Of a stretch of DNA of 64,000 nucleotides, positions 1 through 8,661 are shown piece by piece. Source of the stretch: an uncultured Eubacterium sp. (GTDB taxonomy: Bacteria > Bacillota > Clostridia > Lachnospirales > Lachnospiraceae); NCBI GenBank assembly GCA_934320655.1, contig CAKRFN010000003.1, positions 1-64,000 of the forward strand, read 5' to 3'. The notes under the pieces are model-generated. The model made no database searches. It worked only from the letters and a program-made list of their open reading frames with translations, and was not told the DNA's origin. The number at the start of each line of letters is the position of its first letter. The first letter of the stretch is position 1. The position numbers and the translations under genes are program-made.

Positions 1-36
1 AGATGCAATTTTTGCGTTCTGTGTGTTATAATTCAT
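1..36 (-). CDS. Partial N-terminus, possibly an IS110-family transposase
   Basis: Twelve codons (MNYNTQNAKIAS) are visible before the window edge. A Shine-Dalgarno-like GAGGTAC lies 5 bases upstream of the ATG. The wording resembles the first residues of many Firmicute IS110-type (DEDD) transposases, in which a short Asn/Gln-rich start precedes the first catalytic Asp. That is recall of a family pattern on very little sequence. None of the catalytic domain is present, so this could be any other gene. Confidence 0.3.
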   Translation of the reverse strand, partial: MNYNTQNAKIAS

Positions 37-42
37 TTCAAG

Positions 43-110
43 TACCTCACTGTTTAATAAGATTTTTTACTAACCGTCCAAAGTCAGTAATCTTATTTTA
101 CTCTGAGGTA
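43..110 (-). repeat. Nested inverted repeats in the leader of the edge gene
   Basis: Two perfect inverted repeats are nested. The outer is TACCTCA (43-49) with TGAGGTA (104-110). The inner is AATAAGATT (56-64) with AATCTTATT (89-97). On the minus strand the outer arm contains the GAGGTA ribosome-binding site of the gene starting at 36, so folding would hide it. If that gene is an IS110-type transposase, this is also where a bridge RNA would lie. On the plus strand the outer arm is followed by seven T residues, so a plus-strand terminator is another reading. Confidence 0.5.
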
Positions 111-152
111 TTTTTTTCTCAACCTTCTTTCTCGGAATTCCTTATATTTGAA

Positions 153-320
153 TTATACAAGAAGCTCCTTTAAATTAGTATTACATGTACTTTCTGTATC
201 ACCAATAAACCAATTCAATTCCCTTAAGACCGATCTCCGCTACGTCATCCCAAAATTCTTAATCGTATCCCAAGCCGTATTGCCAGACTGATCAATATTC
301 TGCATTTTTTCTATAATAAT
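153..320 (-). pseudogene. Degraded coding remnant with an in-frame stop
   Basis: One minus-strand frame reads IIIEKMQNIDQSGNTAWD and continues for about 55 codons to TAA at 153-155. A single TAG interrupts it, after the residues NFGMT. An in-frame TGA lies just upstream. Composition on both sides of the stop looks protein-like (for example VLRELNWFIGDTES), so I read this as a decayed C-terminal fragment and not noise. I do not recognise the family. It lies between the end of the glycosylation operon and the possible transposase. Confidence 0.4.
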
Positions 321-355
321 TCACACATTGACTGCGCTTTACAGTCAACACATAA

Positions 356-463
356 TCAATCGTAATCAAAGCCAATCTTCTCCTTTACCATAACTCCACT
401 CTTTAATTCTATACTAATGATATAATACTCACTTCCATCTAACACCAATTCTAGATGTTCCAT
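356..463 (-). other. Small 35-codon ORF or gene remnant after the split transketolase
   Basis: The ORF starts MEHLELVLDGSEYY and ends GFDYD. Its ATG lies 13 bases past the stop codon of the transketolase C-terminal gene. The ribosome-binding site is weak (GAAGA), and the peptide resembles no family I know. Because it sits directly upstream of the degraded remnant at 153-320 in another frame, it may be the other half of the same broken gene. The rest of the 440-base gap holds nothing else I can support. Confidence 0.2.
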
Positions 464-476
464 GATTAACATTCTT

Positions 477-1388
477 CTATACGTATTCTTTTATTTTTTG
501 ATATACACAATCCTCAGCCAGTCCATTCATACCCCGCACATCTGAAATACTACCATAACCTACTGCAAATTTATCTTCCAACCCTATATTCAAAACAGGT
601 CGAATCACTTGTTTCGAGATCATAATGTCAGTCAACGCACTATATACTCCACCTATCATATTATGCTCATCCAAGACAATTATTTTTTTATATTTTGAAA
701 TGATGGCAGCAATCTCTGTTTCAGCTAACGGTTTCAACGTGTGCACACTATACACCGCGACCGATATACCTTCTGCCTCCAGCCGGTGCGCTGCTTTCAT
801 TGCTACAACAGCAATACTACCGGTTACAAAAGTGGCCACATCATCACCCGCTTGCAGTTCAGCCGGAACGCCTAACCGAAAGTATTGATCTCCTTGATAA
901 TAATCTTCATTATTATTACTCAGACGAATATATACAGGTCCGTTCAGTTCATACGATTTATGCATAATCCAGGGGACTTCCTGCCTGCAGCACGGTGAAA
1001 ATACTGTCAGATTAGGCAAACTTCTAAGCAAAGCTATATCTTCCGTTGTATGATGCGAAGGTCCTAACGTGCTATAAGTCAATCCTGATCCTATACCTAC
1101 GATCTTAACATTCTGATTCTGATAACATACATCATCACGTAAAAACTCATATGCACGATATACCAAAAAAGCACTGACCGTATATACGTATGGGATCAAA
1201 CCGCAACTTGCCATCCCTGCCGCTGCAGAAACCATATGACTCTCCGAAATACCAAAATTATAAAATCGATCTGGAAAATCATTCATAAAATTATCATAGA
1301 CAATCACACCATTATCTGCCACCAGTGATACAACTCTATCGTCTGCTTTAGCAAAATCGTATAATTCTTTCAAATATGTATTTCTCAT
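477..1388 (-). CDS. Transketolase C-terminal subunit (split transketolase)
   Basis: This 303-residue protein is the pyrimidine-binding plus C-terminal half of a transketolase, as a separate polypeptide. The segment YNFGISESHMVSAAAGMA (near residue 43) is the transketolase Pyr-domain stretch with the Glu that activates thiamine diphosphate. The last third is the C-terminal domain (VLDEHNMIGGVYSAL). The ATG overlaps the stop of the N-terminal subunit gene by 4 bases, so the two are translationally coupled and should form one heteromeric enzyme. It is the last gene of the flagellin-linked glycan operon. With heptose genes upstream, making or interconverting sedoheptulose 7-phosphate is a sensible inferred role. 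A general pentose-phosphate role is less likely for a copy placed here. Confidence 0.85.
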   Translation of the reverse strand: MRNTYLKELYDFAKADDRVVSLVADNGVIVYDNFMNDFPDRFYNFGISESHMVSAAAGMASCGLIPYVYTVSAFLVYRAYEFLRDDVCYQNQNVKIVGIGSGLTYSTLGPSHHTTEDIALLRSLPNLTVFSPCCRQEVPWIMHKSYELNGPVYIRLSNNNEDYYQGDQYFRLGVPAELQAGDDVATFVTGSIAVVAMKAAHRLEAEGISVAVYSVHTLKPLAETEIAAIISKYKKIIVLDEHNMIGGVYSALTDIMISKQVIRPVLNIGLEDKFAVGYGSISDVRGMNGLAEDCVYQKIKEYV

Positions 1389-2206
1389 CCTACCAGTTCC
1401 TCTTGTGTGATATGTAATTCGTTCTTCAGAATCTCCAACTCTTCCTCGTTCGGCATACGATAGTGCCAGATGGGTACATTTTCCATAAAAGAAACACCAT
1501 GTCCCTTAACTGTATGAGATATAATAAGTCTCGGCTTATTCTGTGTCCGGTTTGTTTTCAGGCAAGATTCTATCTCACGTACATCATGTCCATTTATTTC
1601 TTCTACATCATACCCAAAAGCTTTCCATTTTTCCGCCCAGTCTGCAATACCCATTATATTCTCTACCGAATCCATCGCCTGCAAGCGATTATCATCTATA
1701 ATAATCGTCAAATTATCTAAATGATAATGAACCGCAGACATCGCAGCTTCCCATACAGATCCCTCCTGGCATTCACCATCTCCCATAACAACATAGATTC
1801 GGTTGTCATATCCGCGATACTTTGATGCCAACGCAATTCCCACTGCAAAAGACAACCCGCGCCCCAAAGAACCCGTAGACTCCTCAATGCCCGGTGCAGC
1901 ACCGATCAGTGGTTCTCCACCCAGATGCGAGCCAGGTTTGCTAAAACCGGCTAATTCCTCATCCGAAATCATACCAATCTCATTTAATATCACGTATTTT
2001 GCCAACGCCGCGTGTCCCTTACTGAGTATCATACGATCTCTGTCTATTTTCCACGGATCGGTTACATCGTATCTGACAAATCCTTTACAATATAACACAT
2101 ATAGTAACTCAATCACAGAAAATGATGAAGCCAGATGCGCTGCTCCAGCCCGATACGCTGTTAAAAATATTTTTTTCCTTAATTCCAAAATTTTATCTTC
2201 CATCAT
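1385..2206 (-). CDS. Transketolase N-terminal subunit (split transketolase)
   Basis: A 273-residue thiamine diphosphate-binding (PP) domain. Visible signature stretches are SKGHAALAKYV near residue 60, GSLGRGLSFAVGIA near 115 and the cofactor motif GDGECQEGSVWEA near 141, with the following Asn-rich DDNR. These are standard in the N-terminal half of bacterial transketolases. AGGAAAG precedes the start. The gene pairs with the 4-base-overlapping downstream C-terminal subunit. The upstream neighbour is a radical SAM gene, 32 bases away, in the same operon. The expected activity is transfer of two-carbon ketol units between sugar phosphates in the cytoplasm. The substrate in this operon is not evident from sequence. 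Confidence 0.87.
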   Translation of the reverse strand: MMEDKILELRKKIFLTAYRAGAAHLASSFSVIELLYVLYCKGFVRYDVTDPWKIDRDRMILSKGHAALAKYVILNEIGMISDEELAGFSKPGSHLGGEPLIGAAPGIEESTGSLGRGLSFAVGIALASKYRGYDNRIYVVMGDGECQEGSVWEAAMSAVHYHLDNLTIIIDDNRLQAMDSVENIMGIADWAEKWKAFGYDVEEINGHDVREIESCLKTNRTQNKPRLIISHTVKGHGVSFMENVPIWHYRMPNEEELEILKNELHITQEELVG

Positions 2207-2238
2207 CTTTCCTACTCGTCCGACTATAACTCTGATTG

Positions 2239-3300
2239 TTAGATAAAGTTCACATGTTCTCCGGGATGTTTCAATTCGTCCAGATACCGGTTCATTTCAT
2301 CCAGGCGACAGATTTCCCGGCAATTCTTCTCCAAATCCATATTCATAAAATGATCAACAATCTGTTGTCGATGTTTACCTTCCCAGATCTGCACAAAACT
2401 TTCCTCATACAGATTTCCGTATTTCAGGTCATCTTTACCCATAAATACGATACAAGGCCAAAGATTTCCACAAGCGTCCACATACACCATATAAGGCAAT
2501 GCCCAGCAATGTTTGTAATTTCTTTTACACTCCAGCTTTTTCATAGAATGTGCTCGAAAATATACTTTAAACTCATCCGTTTCCAGACGTTTCACCTGCG
2601 GCTCCAATTCAAGCATTTCTTTATAGTCTACCTGCAACAAATGTCTACTCTGCGGATGCTGGGAAAACGGTTTGATCGTAAAATAATCCACACCGATCTC
2701 TCTCAATCGTTCACCCATCTGAACAATTTCATCCTTATTCTCCGGCAGTAGCAACAGCTGCACCCCTAATGTAGTCTTCAGCTTCTGATCACGCTTCACC
2801 TTTACTGCTGCTTCCATATTTGCCAACACCTTTTGCAGATCACCGGGTCGTCCGCACTGGATCTTATCGTAAGTATTGTCTGTGATTCCAGCCGTACTGA
2901 ATCGAACCCATGTCAATGATCCCAGGCAGTCTCTCGAAACCTCTGGTGTCAAAAGTACGCCATTCGTTGACATTGCCGCATCAATTCCGAACCGTTTTGT
3001 CTGATTGATAATATCCGGGGCATCCTTATGCAAAAGCGGTTCTCCCTCTCCTGCATAAATGATACTTTTCAATCCCTTTGCTGATAACTCCTTCAAATTA
3101 GGAATCAACACATCCGTATTCATCATCGTCGGTTTATAACCCGTATAATCTACAGCACAAAACACGCATCTATGATTACATGCATTTGTTAGGCTTACTT
3201 CCAATTCAATCGGATATATGTCATCCCCTTTCAGCCACCTAACTACTACATCCGGATGATAGATCAGCTTATGTGAATCCATTCTTATATTATCTGCCAT
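2239..3300 (-). CDS. Radical SAM/SPASM enzyme in glycan operon
   Basis: A 353-residue radical S-adenosylmethionine protein. The cluster motif C-x3-C-x2-C appears as CNHRCVFC near residue 43, followed by the SAM-binding GEGEPLL near 94. The C-terminal part carries a SPASM/twitch-like cysteine set (CWALPYMVYVDACGNLWPC, then CREIC), expected to hold auxiliary iron-sulfur clusters. I chose the ATG at 3300 over an upstream GTG because AGGTGG sits about 7 bases before it. Carbohydrate-acting members of this superfamily exist (BtrN, DesII), which suits its place between an HldE-like enzyme and a split transketolase. The substrate is unknown. Peptide modification is an alternative, but no small precursor peptide gene is seen nearby. 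Confidence 0.8.
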   Translation of the reverse strand: MADNIRMDSHKLIYHPDVVVRWLKGDDIYPIELEVSLTNACNHRCVFCAVDYTGYKPTMMNTDVLIPNLKELSAKGLKSIIYAGEGEPLLHKDAPDIINQTKRFGIDAAMSTNGVLLTPEVSRDCLGSLTWVRFSTAGITDNTYDKIQCGRPGDLQKVLANMEAAVKVKRDQKLKTTLGVQLLLLPENKDEIVQMGERLREIGVDYFTIKPFSQHPQSRHLLQVDYKEMLELEPQVKRLETDEFKVYFRAHSMKKLECKRNYKHCWALPYMVYVDACGNLWPCIVFMGKDDLKYGNLYEESFVQIWEGKHRQQIVDHFMNMDLEKNCREICRLDEMNRYLDELKHPGEHVNFI

Positions 3301-3320
3301 ATGTACCACCTATCTTTTAT

Positions 3321-4868
3321 TTATACATTCATCAGCGTACTCGCATATTTGAGTACATTTGACTTTTGAATTGACTCCTTATTTCCTACAATATTAGCTC
3401 CCAATGCTCCCGCTATATTCCCCATTACCATACATAATTCAGACGGTGCACCCACTGCCGAAAAAATACCTGCCACCGCATAAAAAGCATCTCCTGCACC
3501 GATCGTATCTCTGACATTTAACGTAAAGGCAGGACACTCATACAAATTATCGCCCGTTGCCTGAACTCCATAGGCACCATTAGCCCCTCTTGTCAACCAA
3601 CCCATACCACCCAGCTCGTCCCTCAGCTGTTGCAAAGATTTCTTCTCATCAACCACAATACCGGGATACGCCAGACCCAGTTCTCCCTGATCCAGCGAAA
3701 ATGCATCTGCTCTATTGTACTTTGTAATGAGATTGCGTCCTTTATTTGTAGAGTTTGTCTGGCAGTTAAGCACTAACCACTTTGCCTGCTTTTGTACAAT
3801 CCCCATTATATCTTTTCCAATCAGCCCATGTCCGAAATCGCATAAAAAAACCACATCATAGCCGCTAATCTCTTCTTCCAGGTCTGAAACAAATTCATCC
3901 AGCACCTTCTGCTCGTAATTCCTATTCGTCTGAATATTATTGATTGCAAATACTTTCTTATATTCTTCACGTTTTTTATTTCGCGTTAAAAATCTCTGTT
4001 TTATAATGGTAGGGATCTGCTCACTATGATAAAGCCGAAGATTCATGATGTTCTCTAATTCAGTCTTCACCTGTCGATCAATGTCACTTTCATTGCCCAC
4101 TATAGACATCAGCGTCACATGCTGATTAAAAGATGCCAGATGTCTCGCAATCGCAACAGACCCGCCCAGATAATCCTCCGTATTCTTTAACCTGGCAGAA
4201 TATGCCATATCTTTACTGATCAATCCCTGTACTTCACAGTAGGTATAACGATCAATGATCACATCCCCCAAAACCAGTATCTTCAATGCCTGCATACGAT
4301 CTGCATACTGCTTGATCTGTTCCACTTTATAGCGTGTTTTGAAATCCTGCATATAAGCAATCACATCTGTCGGCAATCCTGCCATCGCCGTATTGATCAG
4401 TTTTGTCGAACTAAATACCTCACCACCAGTATAACGAACCTGTCCTCCATGCCGTTCTACCAACAGCCGTTCAGATGTCATCATACCTGTCAGATCATCT
4501 TCTTCCTTTGCATATTCACTTCCCTTAACATAGAAATCCGGTTCCACCGCCTCTACAATATCATCTACTGTATAGCCTTCCGATAATAATACATAATCCA
4601 CACACTCCAACGCCGCCAAAAAATTCAGGCGCTGTTCATCGTTAAAATATGGTCTCCCCGGTCCTTTCCGTACATACTGCGCTGCTGTAATAGAAACAAC
4701 CAATACATCTGCCATCTCTTTTGCCTGCTCCAGATGAATAATATGTCCCGGATGTACCAGATCAAAAACACCATGACAAAGCGCGATCGTCTGGTTTTCT
4801 TTTTTTATCTTAGGTCGAATTTCTTCTTTAAATTGCAGCTTTGATACAATTTTATCTGTATTCATCAT
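3321..4868 (-). CDS. HldE-like bifunctional heptose kinase/nucleotidyltransferase, domains in reversed order
   Basis: A 515-residue two-domain protein. The N-terminal part (about residues 20-155) is an RfaE2-type nucleotidyltransferase with GVFDLVHPGHIIHLEQA, whose HxGH motif binds the nucleotide. The C-terminal part (about 190-510) is a PfkB-family kinase with GGSVAIARHLA and the catalytic DTIGAGDAF. In Escherichia coli HldE the kinase comes first, so the order is swapped here. Together the domains would phosphorylate heptose 7-phosphate at C1 and then attach a nucleotide, giving ADP- or CDP-heptose after the GmhB phosphatase step. A TTG at 4883 overlaps the upstream stop. I prefer ATG at 4868, which has AGGA 6 bases ahead. 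gmhA- and gmhB-like genes lie just upstream. Confidence 0.85.
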   Translation of the reverse strand: MMNTDKIVSKLQFKEEIRPKIKKENQTIALCHGVFDLVHPGHIIHLEQAKEMADVLVVSITAAQYVRKGPGRPYFNDEQRLNFLAALECVDYVLLSEGYTVDDIVEAVEPDFYVKGSEYAKEEDDLTGMMTSERLLVERHGGQVRYTGGEVFSSTKLINTAMAGLPTDVIAYMQDFKTRYKVEQIKQYADRMQALKILVLGDVIIDRYTYCEVQGLISKDMAYSARLKNTEDYLGGSVAIARHLASFNQHVTLMSIVGNESDIDRQVKTELENIMNLRLYHSEQIPTIIKQRFLTRNKKREEYKKVFAINNIQTNRNYEQKVLDEFVSDLEEEISGYDVVFLCDFGHGLIGKDIMGIVQKQAKWLVLNCQTNSTNKGRNLITKYNRADAFSLDQGELGLAYPGIVVDEKKSLQQLRDELGGMGWLTRGANGAYGVQATGDNLYECPAFTLNVRDTIGAGDAFYAVAGIFSAVGAPSELCMVMGNIAGALGANIVGNKESIQKSNVLKYASTLMNV

Positions 4869-4879
4869 CTTCTGTCCTA

Positions 4880-5863
4880 TCAACTTAAATATTTAAACCA
4901 GTCCTCGGTTGCCGTGCTAATTGTGTCCGGAGTCCATACAGGTGCTTTCGCCCAATACTCAATATTATCCAATACCTTCTGAACACCTTCTTCAAAGGTT
5001 ACATGAGCCCTCCATCCCAGCCTCGTTTCGATCTTCGTCGTATCTGCATAGGTACAGTCAGGTTCTCCCGGCCGCTTCGGAATATGTGTAATCTCTCCAC
5101 CCAGCAGCTCACACAAGCGATTTACCGAATACGTGCCGCCGCTTCCTACATTAAAAGTCTCCTGTTTTACATCAGACATTGCTGCTGTATAGAATGCATC
5201 CGCTATATCCGTCACATATGTAAAGTCTCTGGTCTGTTCCCCTGTTCCTACTACGGTAAAAGGTTTTCCGGCAAGTTTCTGTGCCAAAAATACGCCAAAT
5301 ACCGCGCCATATGTTCCGGATGTCCTTGAACGTGTGCCATAGACATTAAACAACCGCAGCGTCACCACCGGCAGACCATACACCTGTCCCCAATGAAGCA
5401 CGGTTTCCTCACCCAGCCGTTTTGTTAATGCATATGGATACTGCGGTCTGATCTCTGCCGTCTCTTTTGTAGGAAATTCGTCCGGAATACCATAACAAGA
5501 AGATGACGCTGCATAAACCAGCTTTTTCACATTGGCATTTCTCGCACATTCTACTACGTTATAGGTTCCTAATACATTGGACGAATAATAATCCCAAGGT
5601 CTCTGAATACTCGGAACGATATCTGCCAATGCAGCGAAATGAAATACATAGTCCACATCCTTAAAAATCGGTTCTATATCTTCTTTGCTGCGAATATCCA
5701 TATGATAGATCGTCAAATTTGGATTGTTTTTCTGATGATCCAGATTTTCCGGTCGCCCGGTTGTCCAGTTATCAATCACTCGCACGGTATGCCCTTCTGC
5801 CAAGAGCCTGTCTACCATGTGTGATCCGATAAATCCACATCCGCCTGTTACCATTGATATCAT
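4880..5863 (-). CDS. NAD-dependent sugar-nucleotide epimerase/dehydratase (extended SDR)
   Basis: A 327-residue extended short-chain dehydrogenase. The Rossmann motif TGGCGFIGS is at the N-terminus, the catalytic Ser region is AASSSCYG near residue 123, and the YxxxK pair is YALTK near 146. The family resembles GalE/WbpP-type UDP-sugar 4-epimerases; in this context a role as nucleotide-heptose epimerase (HldD-like) is also possible. I start at ATG 5863 because GGAGG lies 7 bases upstream, instead of the earlier ATG at 5887. It sits between the GmhB-like phosphatase and the HldE-like enzyme, so a nucleotide-activated heptose is a likely substrate. This is inferred from order, not residues. Confidence 0.82.
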   Translation of the reverse strand: MISMVTGGCGFIGSHMVDRLLAEGHTVRVIDNWTTGRPENLDHQKNNPNLTIYHMDIRSKEDIEPIFKDVDYVFHFAALADIVPSIQRPWDYYSSNVLGTYNVVECARNANVKKLVYAASSSCYGIPDEFPTKETAEIRPQYPYALTKRLGEETVLHWGQVYGLPVVTLRLFNVYGTRSRTSGTYGAVFGVFLAQKLAGKPFTVVGTGEQTRDFTYVTDIADAFYTAAMSDVKQETFNVGSGGTYSVNRLCELLGGEITHIPKRPGEPDCTYADTTKIETRLGWRAHVTFEEGVQKVLDNIEYWAKAPVWTPDTISTATEDWFKYLS

Positions 5864-5892
5864 TTTTCTACCTCCATTATCAATCATTCCAT

Positions 5893-6468
5893 TTATATAC
5901 CATTGAGAAATTGTGCAAATTGTCTAAGATCATCGAAAATATAATCCGGATAAACAATCGTTTCCAATCTTTCTATTCCATAACCTGTTTTGACCAATGC
6001 CGTTTTGACTCCTAATCTTTCCCCCATAAGAATATCATTTGCCCGATCCCCAACCATATATGAACCGGCTAAATCTATCCTGAAATCCCGCATGGCTTGC
6101 TTTACCAATCCAGTTTTTGGTTTCCGACAATCACATGATACCGCATATTTTTTCACAATACCTTCTTTATAATGAGGGCAACAGTATATTGCGTCCACAT
6201 CGGTTTGTTTTCCAATCAATTCATTCATAACTGCAAGGTTGCTTTCCTGAATAATTCCTCTTGCGACCCCACTTTGATTCGATATCACAATGACATAATA
6301 TCCCTTGCTATGAAATACATTCACACAATCTTTTACATAATCATAGATATGCAGATCTCCTACACAGGAAATATAGCTATTTTCCTCATTAATGACTCCA
6401 TCTCGATCCAAAAATATTGCGGGTCTGTTTAATTGCAACCCAGCTGTACTTTTTTTCCAGATAATCAT
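5893..6468 (-). CDS. gmhB: GmhB-like D,D-heptose 1,7-bisphosphate phosphatase (HAD superfamily)
   Basis: A 191-residue HAD phosphatase of the histidinol/heptose bisphosphate type. FLDRDGVINEE near residue 19 provides the nucleophile Asp and acid/base Asp. VISNQSGVARG near 63 is motif II. The zinc-binding insert CPHYKEG...CDCRKPKTG near 97-118 is characteristic of GmhB. MVGDRANDI near 138 is motif IV. The protein has a short extra N-terminus. Its ATG overlaps the stop of the gmhA-like gene by 4 bases. The family removes the C7 phosphate of heptose 1,7-bisphosphate, the middle step between the two HldE activities encoded nearby. Confidence 0.88.
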   Translation of the reverse strand: MIIWKKSTAGLQLNRPAIFLDRDGVINEENSYISCVGDLHIYDYVKDCVNVFHSKGYYVIVISNQSGVARGIIQESNLAVMNELIGKQTDVDAIYCCPHYKEGIVKKYAVSCDCRKPKTGLVKQAMRDFRIDLAGSYMVGDRANDILMGERLGVKTALVKTGYGIERLETIVYPDYIFDDLRQFAQFLNGI

Positions 6469-7010
6469 AGGCTATCCACTACCTGTTGTAGTATCATATT
6501 ATGTAAAGACTCTACAATACCATATTCCATACTCGGCACATATAAATTATATTCTCCTAACTGCTTTGCGCAATTATCATCCTGGAATCCAGTAAATGTC
6601 AACACCTTCGCCCCTTTCTCATGGGCCATATGAATCGCACGAATAATATTTTCAGAGTTTCCCGAACTACTAATTGCTACCAGAAGATCTCCCGGTTTTG
6701 CCAATAGTTCTAATTGTTTTGAAAAAACATATTCATAGCCAAAATCATTTCCAAGACAAGTGAGCGTTGCTGCATCATACATGCCTACCGTTGTCATGCC
6801 GCCATTCTTCAAAAAATCAGCAGTCATATGAATTGCAATTGCAGCGCTTCCACCATTGCCAATAAAATAGGTCCGGTTTTGGTCCTTTTGCTTTTGTAGC
6901 CGAAATAACTCAATGAGTCTATTTGTCCCTTCTTCATATCCATATTGGGCTTCTCCACTAATAAACACCATATTTTCATATGTTTCTTTTAATCTTTTTA
7001 TGTACTCCAT
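6465..7010 (-). CDS. gmhA: GmhA-like sedoheptulose 7-phosphate isomerase (SIS domain)
   Basis: A 181-residue SIS-domain protein. The phosphosugar-binding stretch FIGNGGSAAIAIHMTADF (near residue 48) is typical of GmhA, as is VAISSSGNSENIIRAI near 110. GmhA isomerises sedoheptulose 7-phosphate to D-glycero-D-manno-heptose 7-phosphate, the committed step of nucleotide-heptose synthesis. It is translationally coupled to the gmhB-like gene downstream, and its own start follows the stop of the upstream glycosyltransferase gene by 7 bases. DnaA-initiator-associating proteins (DiaA) share the fold, but the neighbouring heptose genes settle the role. Confidence 0.87.
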   Translation of the reverse strand: MEYIKRLKETYENMVFISGEAQYGYEEGTNRLIELFRLQKQKDQNRTYFIGNGGSAAIAIHMTADFLKNGGMTTVGMYDAATLTCLGNDFGYEYVFSKQLELLAKPGDLLVAISSSGNSENIIRAIHMAHEKGAKVLTFTGFQDDNCAKQLGEYNLYVPSMEYGIVESLHNMILQQVVDSL

Positions 7011-7017
7011 CTTTCCT

Positions 7018-8607
7018 CTACATTTCCAATAAAAATTGATTATTCAATAAATAAGATTCGCATATTTTCAATTTATTGCAAAAATAATATTCCGGATATC
7101 CTCTATCACTCAGCCATTGATTCCAAATATCAAAATACTTTTGCATCAATCGTTCGGCTTCATCACTACTCTGATATGTGCCATCAAGCTTCTCATTCAT
7201 TTCTCTGATGGCATCCCGAATCTCTTGTTGTGTAGGATCTATAAATATCAAATCGTGTGCCTGATAATAATGCACAAGTCGATCTCCTGCTGCCATCTCA
7301 ACATCCAACATCTCATATAATGTTAAAAATCTATTTGTACGCTTATCAAATACTTTTTTCGGAATATACAAATCTTCTGCGTGATCATTTAATCCATGCC
7401 ATATCCCAAATAGTGTTAATCCGATTATCAATACCGGTTTGTTTTGTAAATATGCAATTTCAACTATTCCCGAACAACTCCCGGCAAAAAACTTACACTT
7501 ATCTATCAAATATAAATCCATAAAATCCTGATGATATAAATTTGCATAATCAATACAGTTGTTCAAGTCACATAGACTGCCAACTATTTTTCCCATCCGG
7601 ACAGCTTGTATATCCTGCGTTGCCAGATATTCCAATCCCAGTTTGAAGTCTTGAATACTCATATCCCGCATGTCATTTCCAGCGTAAGCCTGATTATACT
7701 GCTGTATTAAATATTGAGCATCTCTCGCAAAGATACATACATAATCGCTGTCAATTCCCATTTGTTTCAATTGACGCTCTCCATATGCCACTTCCTCTTT
7801 GGTATATTTCAACAAATGAACCCTTTTGTTGTAGAAATCCAAGTGACACATCTCGCGATCCCACGGATTGTAAGCATCAATTAAAATACCATTCACATCA
7901 TTATAGCTTCGAAAATCAAACCGCTCCTCATGTTTTTCCATCACATATTTCCAAAAATGACAGTTTTCCGCTGTAATCATTGGAATCTCCCGCGACAAAA
8001 TTTCCATGAAACTGCCATTTGCAAAATCATTTCCTTTTATGAACGGCATCAATAGATAGTATTCATCCGGTTTCCTTTGTAAAAATTCCTGATAATAATA
8101 TTCCAGCAAATATCGAATTCCCTCTCCAATAGAGGAAAGCCAATATGCATATACTTTTATCACCCTATATTGTGAAAATCGTTGTGCAAAAATTGTTTCA
8201 TACGAATAGCTCTCCGTTCCGCATTCCATCAAATTTATAAATTGTTGCATATGATATTTGCATGCCAGATTCCCATTGGTTGCAGCCATCTGCTGTCGAA
8301 AGTCATATAACCCTATGATTGCATTTCTGTAGTTCATCTCATCTCTCAACTGCAATTCGATCTCATCCAGATAGAACGCAGTCATCACAATTACCAGATC
8401 CACATCCCCGTAATCAATCGCGTTGATTGCCTGTATTTCAATATCATAGATTTTTTGTCCTGCTTTATTTTTATCCACAATCACAAGTTCCGTATTTTTA
8501 AAAAAATCCTCATAAATTCGTAATACTTCTTCTGTGTGAAAACCCGCCCCCCAAATTACTATCTTCTTACAGCCCTCCATTTGGCTTAATACTCCTTGTA
8601 TATCCAT
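7018..8607 (-). CDS. Putative TIGR04372-like glycosyltransferase with N-terminal Rossmann-like domain
   Basis: A 529-residue protein. The first ~110 residues look like a small nucleotide-binding domain (KIVIWGAGFHTEEVL, then a DxNKAG turn and a VDLVIVMTAF strand). The remaining part contains VRMGKIVGSL, the FFAGSCSGIVEIA stretch and HGLNDHAEDLYIP. In my memory these match the TIGR04372 glycosyltransferase family found in surface-glycan clusters. No membrane segment is evident, so it should act in the cytoplasm on flagellin or on a glycan intermediate. It sits between a radical SAM gene and gmhA. The family assignment is moderate: these glycosyltransferases are divergent, and I can point to no catalytic residue with certainty. 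Confidence 0.6.
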   Translation of the reverse strand: MDIQGVLSQMEGCKKIVIWGAGFHTEEVLRIYEDFFKNTELVIVDKNKAGQKIYDIEIQAINAIDYGDVDLVIVMTAFYLDEIELQLRDEMNYRNAIIGLYDFRQQMAATNGNLACKYHMQQFINLMECGTESYSYETIFAQRFSQYRVIKVYAYWLSSIGEGIRYLLEYYYQEFLQRKPDEYYLLMPFIKGNDFANGSFMEILSREIPMITAENCHFWKYVMEKHEERFDFRSYNDVNGILIDAYNPWDREMCHLDFYNKRVHLLKYTKEEVAYGERQLKQMGIDSDYVCIFARDAQYLIQQYNQAYAGNDMRDMSIQDFKLGLEYLATQDIQAVRMGKIVGSLCDLNNCIDYANLYHQDFMDLYLIDKCKFFAGSCSGIVEIAYLQNKPVLIIGLTLFGIWHGLNDHAEDLYIPKKVFDKRTNRFLTLYEMLDVEMAAGDRLVHYYQAHDLIFIDPTQQEIRDAIREMNEKLDGTYQSSDEAERLMQKYFDIWNQWLSDRGYPEYYFCNKLKICESYLLNNQFLLEM

Positions 8608-8661
8608 CTATACATTTCTCCCTACATAAAATTTCCGTAATGTATCATTGATCTGCATGCT

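Noticed and set aside
6465..7010. DiaA (replication initiation) instead of GmhA
   Set aside because: Shared SIS fold, but adjacency to gmhB, hldE and transketolase genes favours the heptose isomerase.
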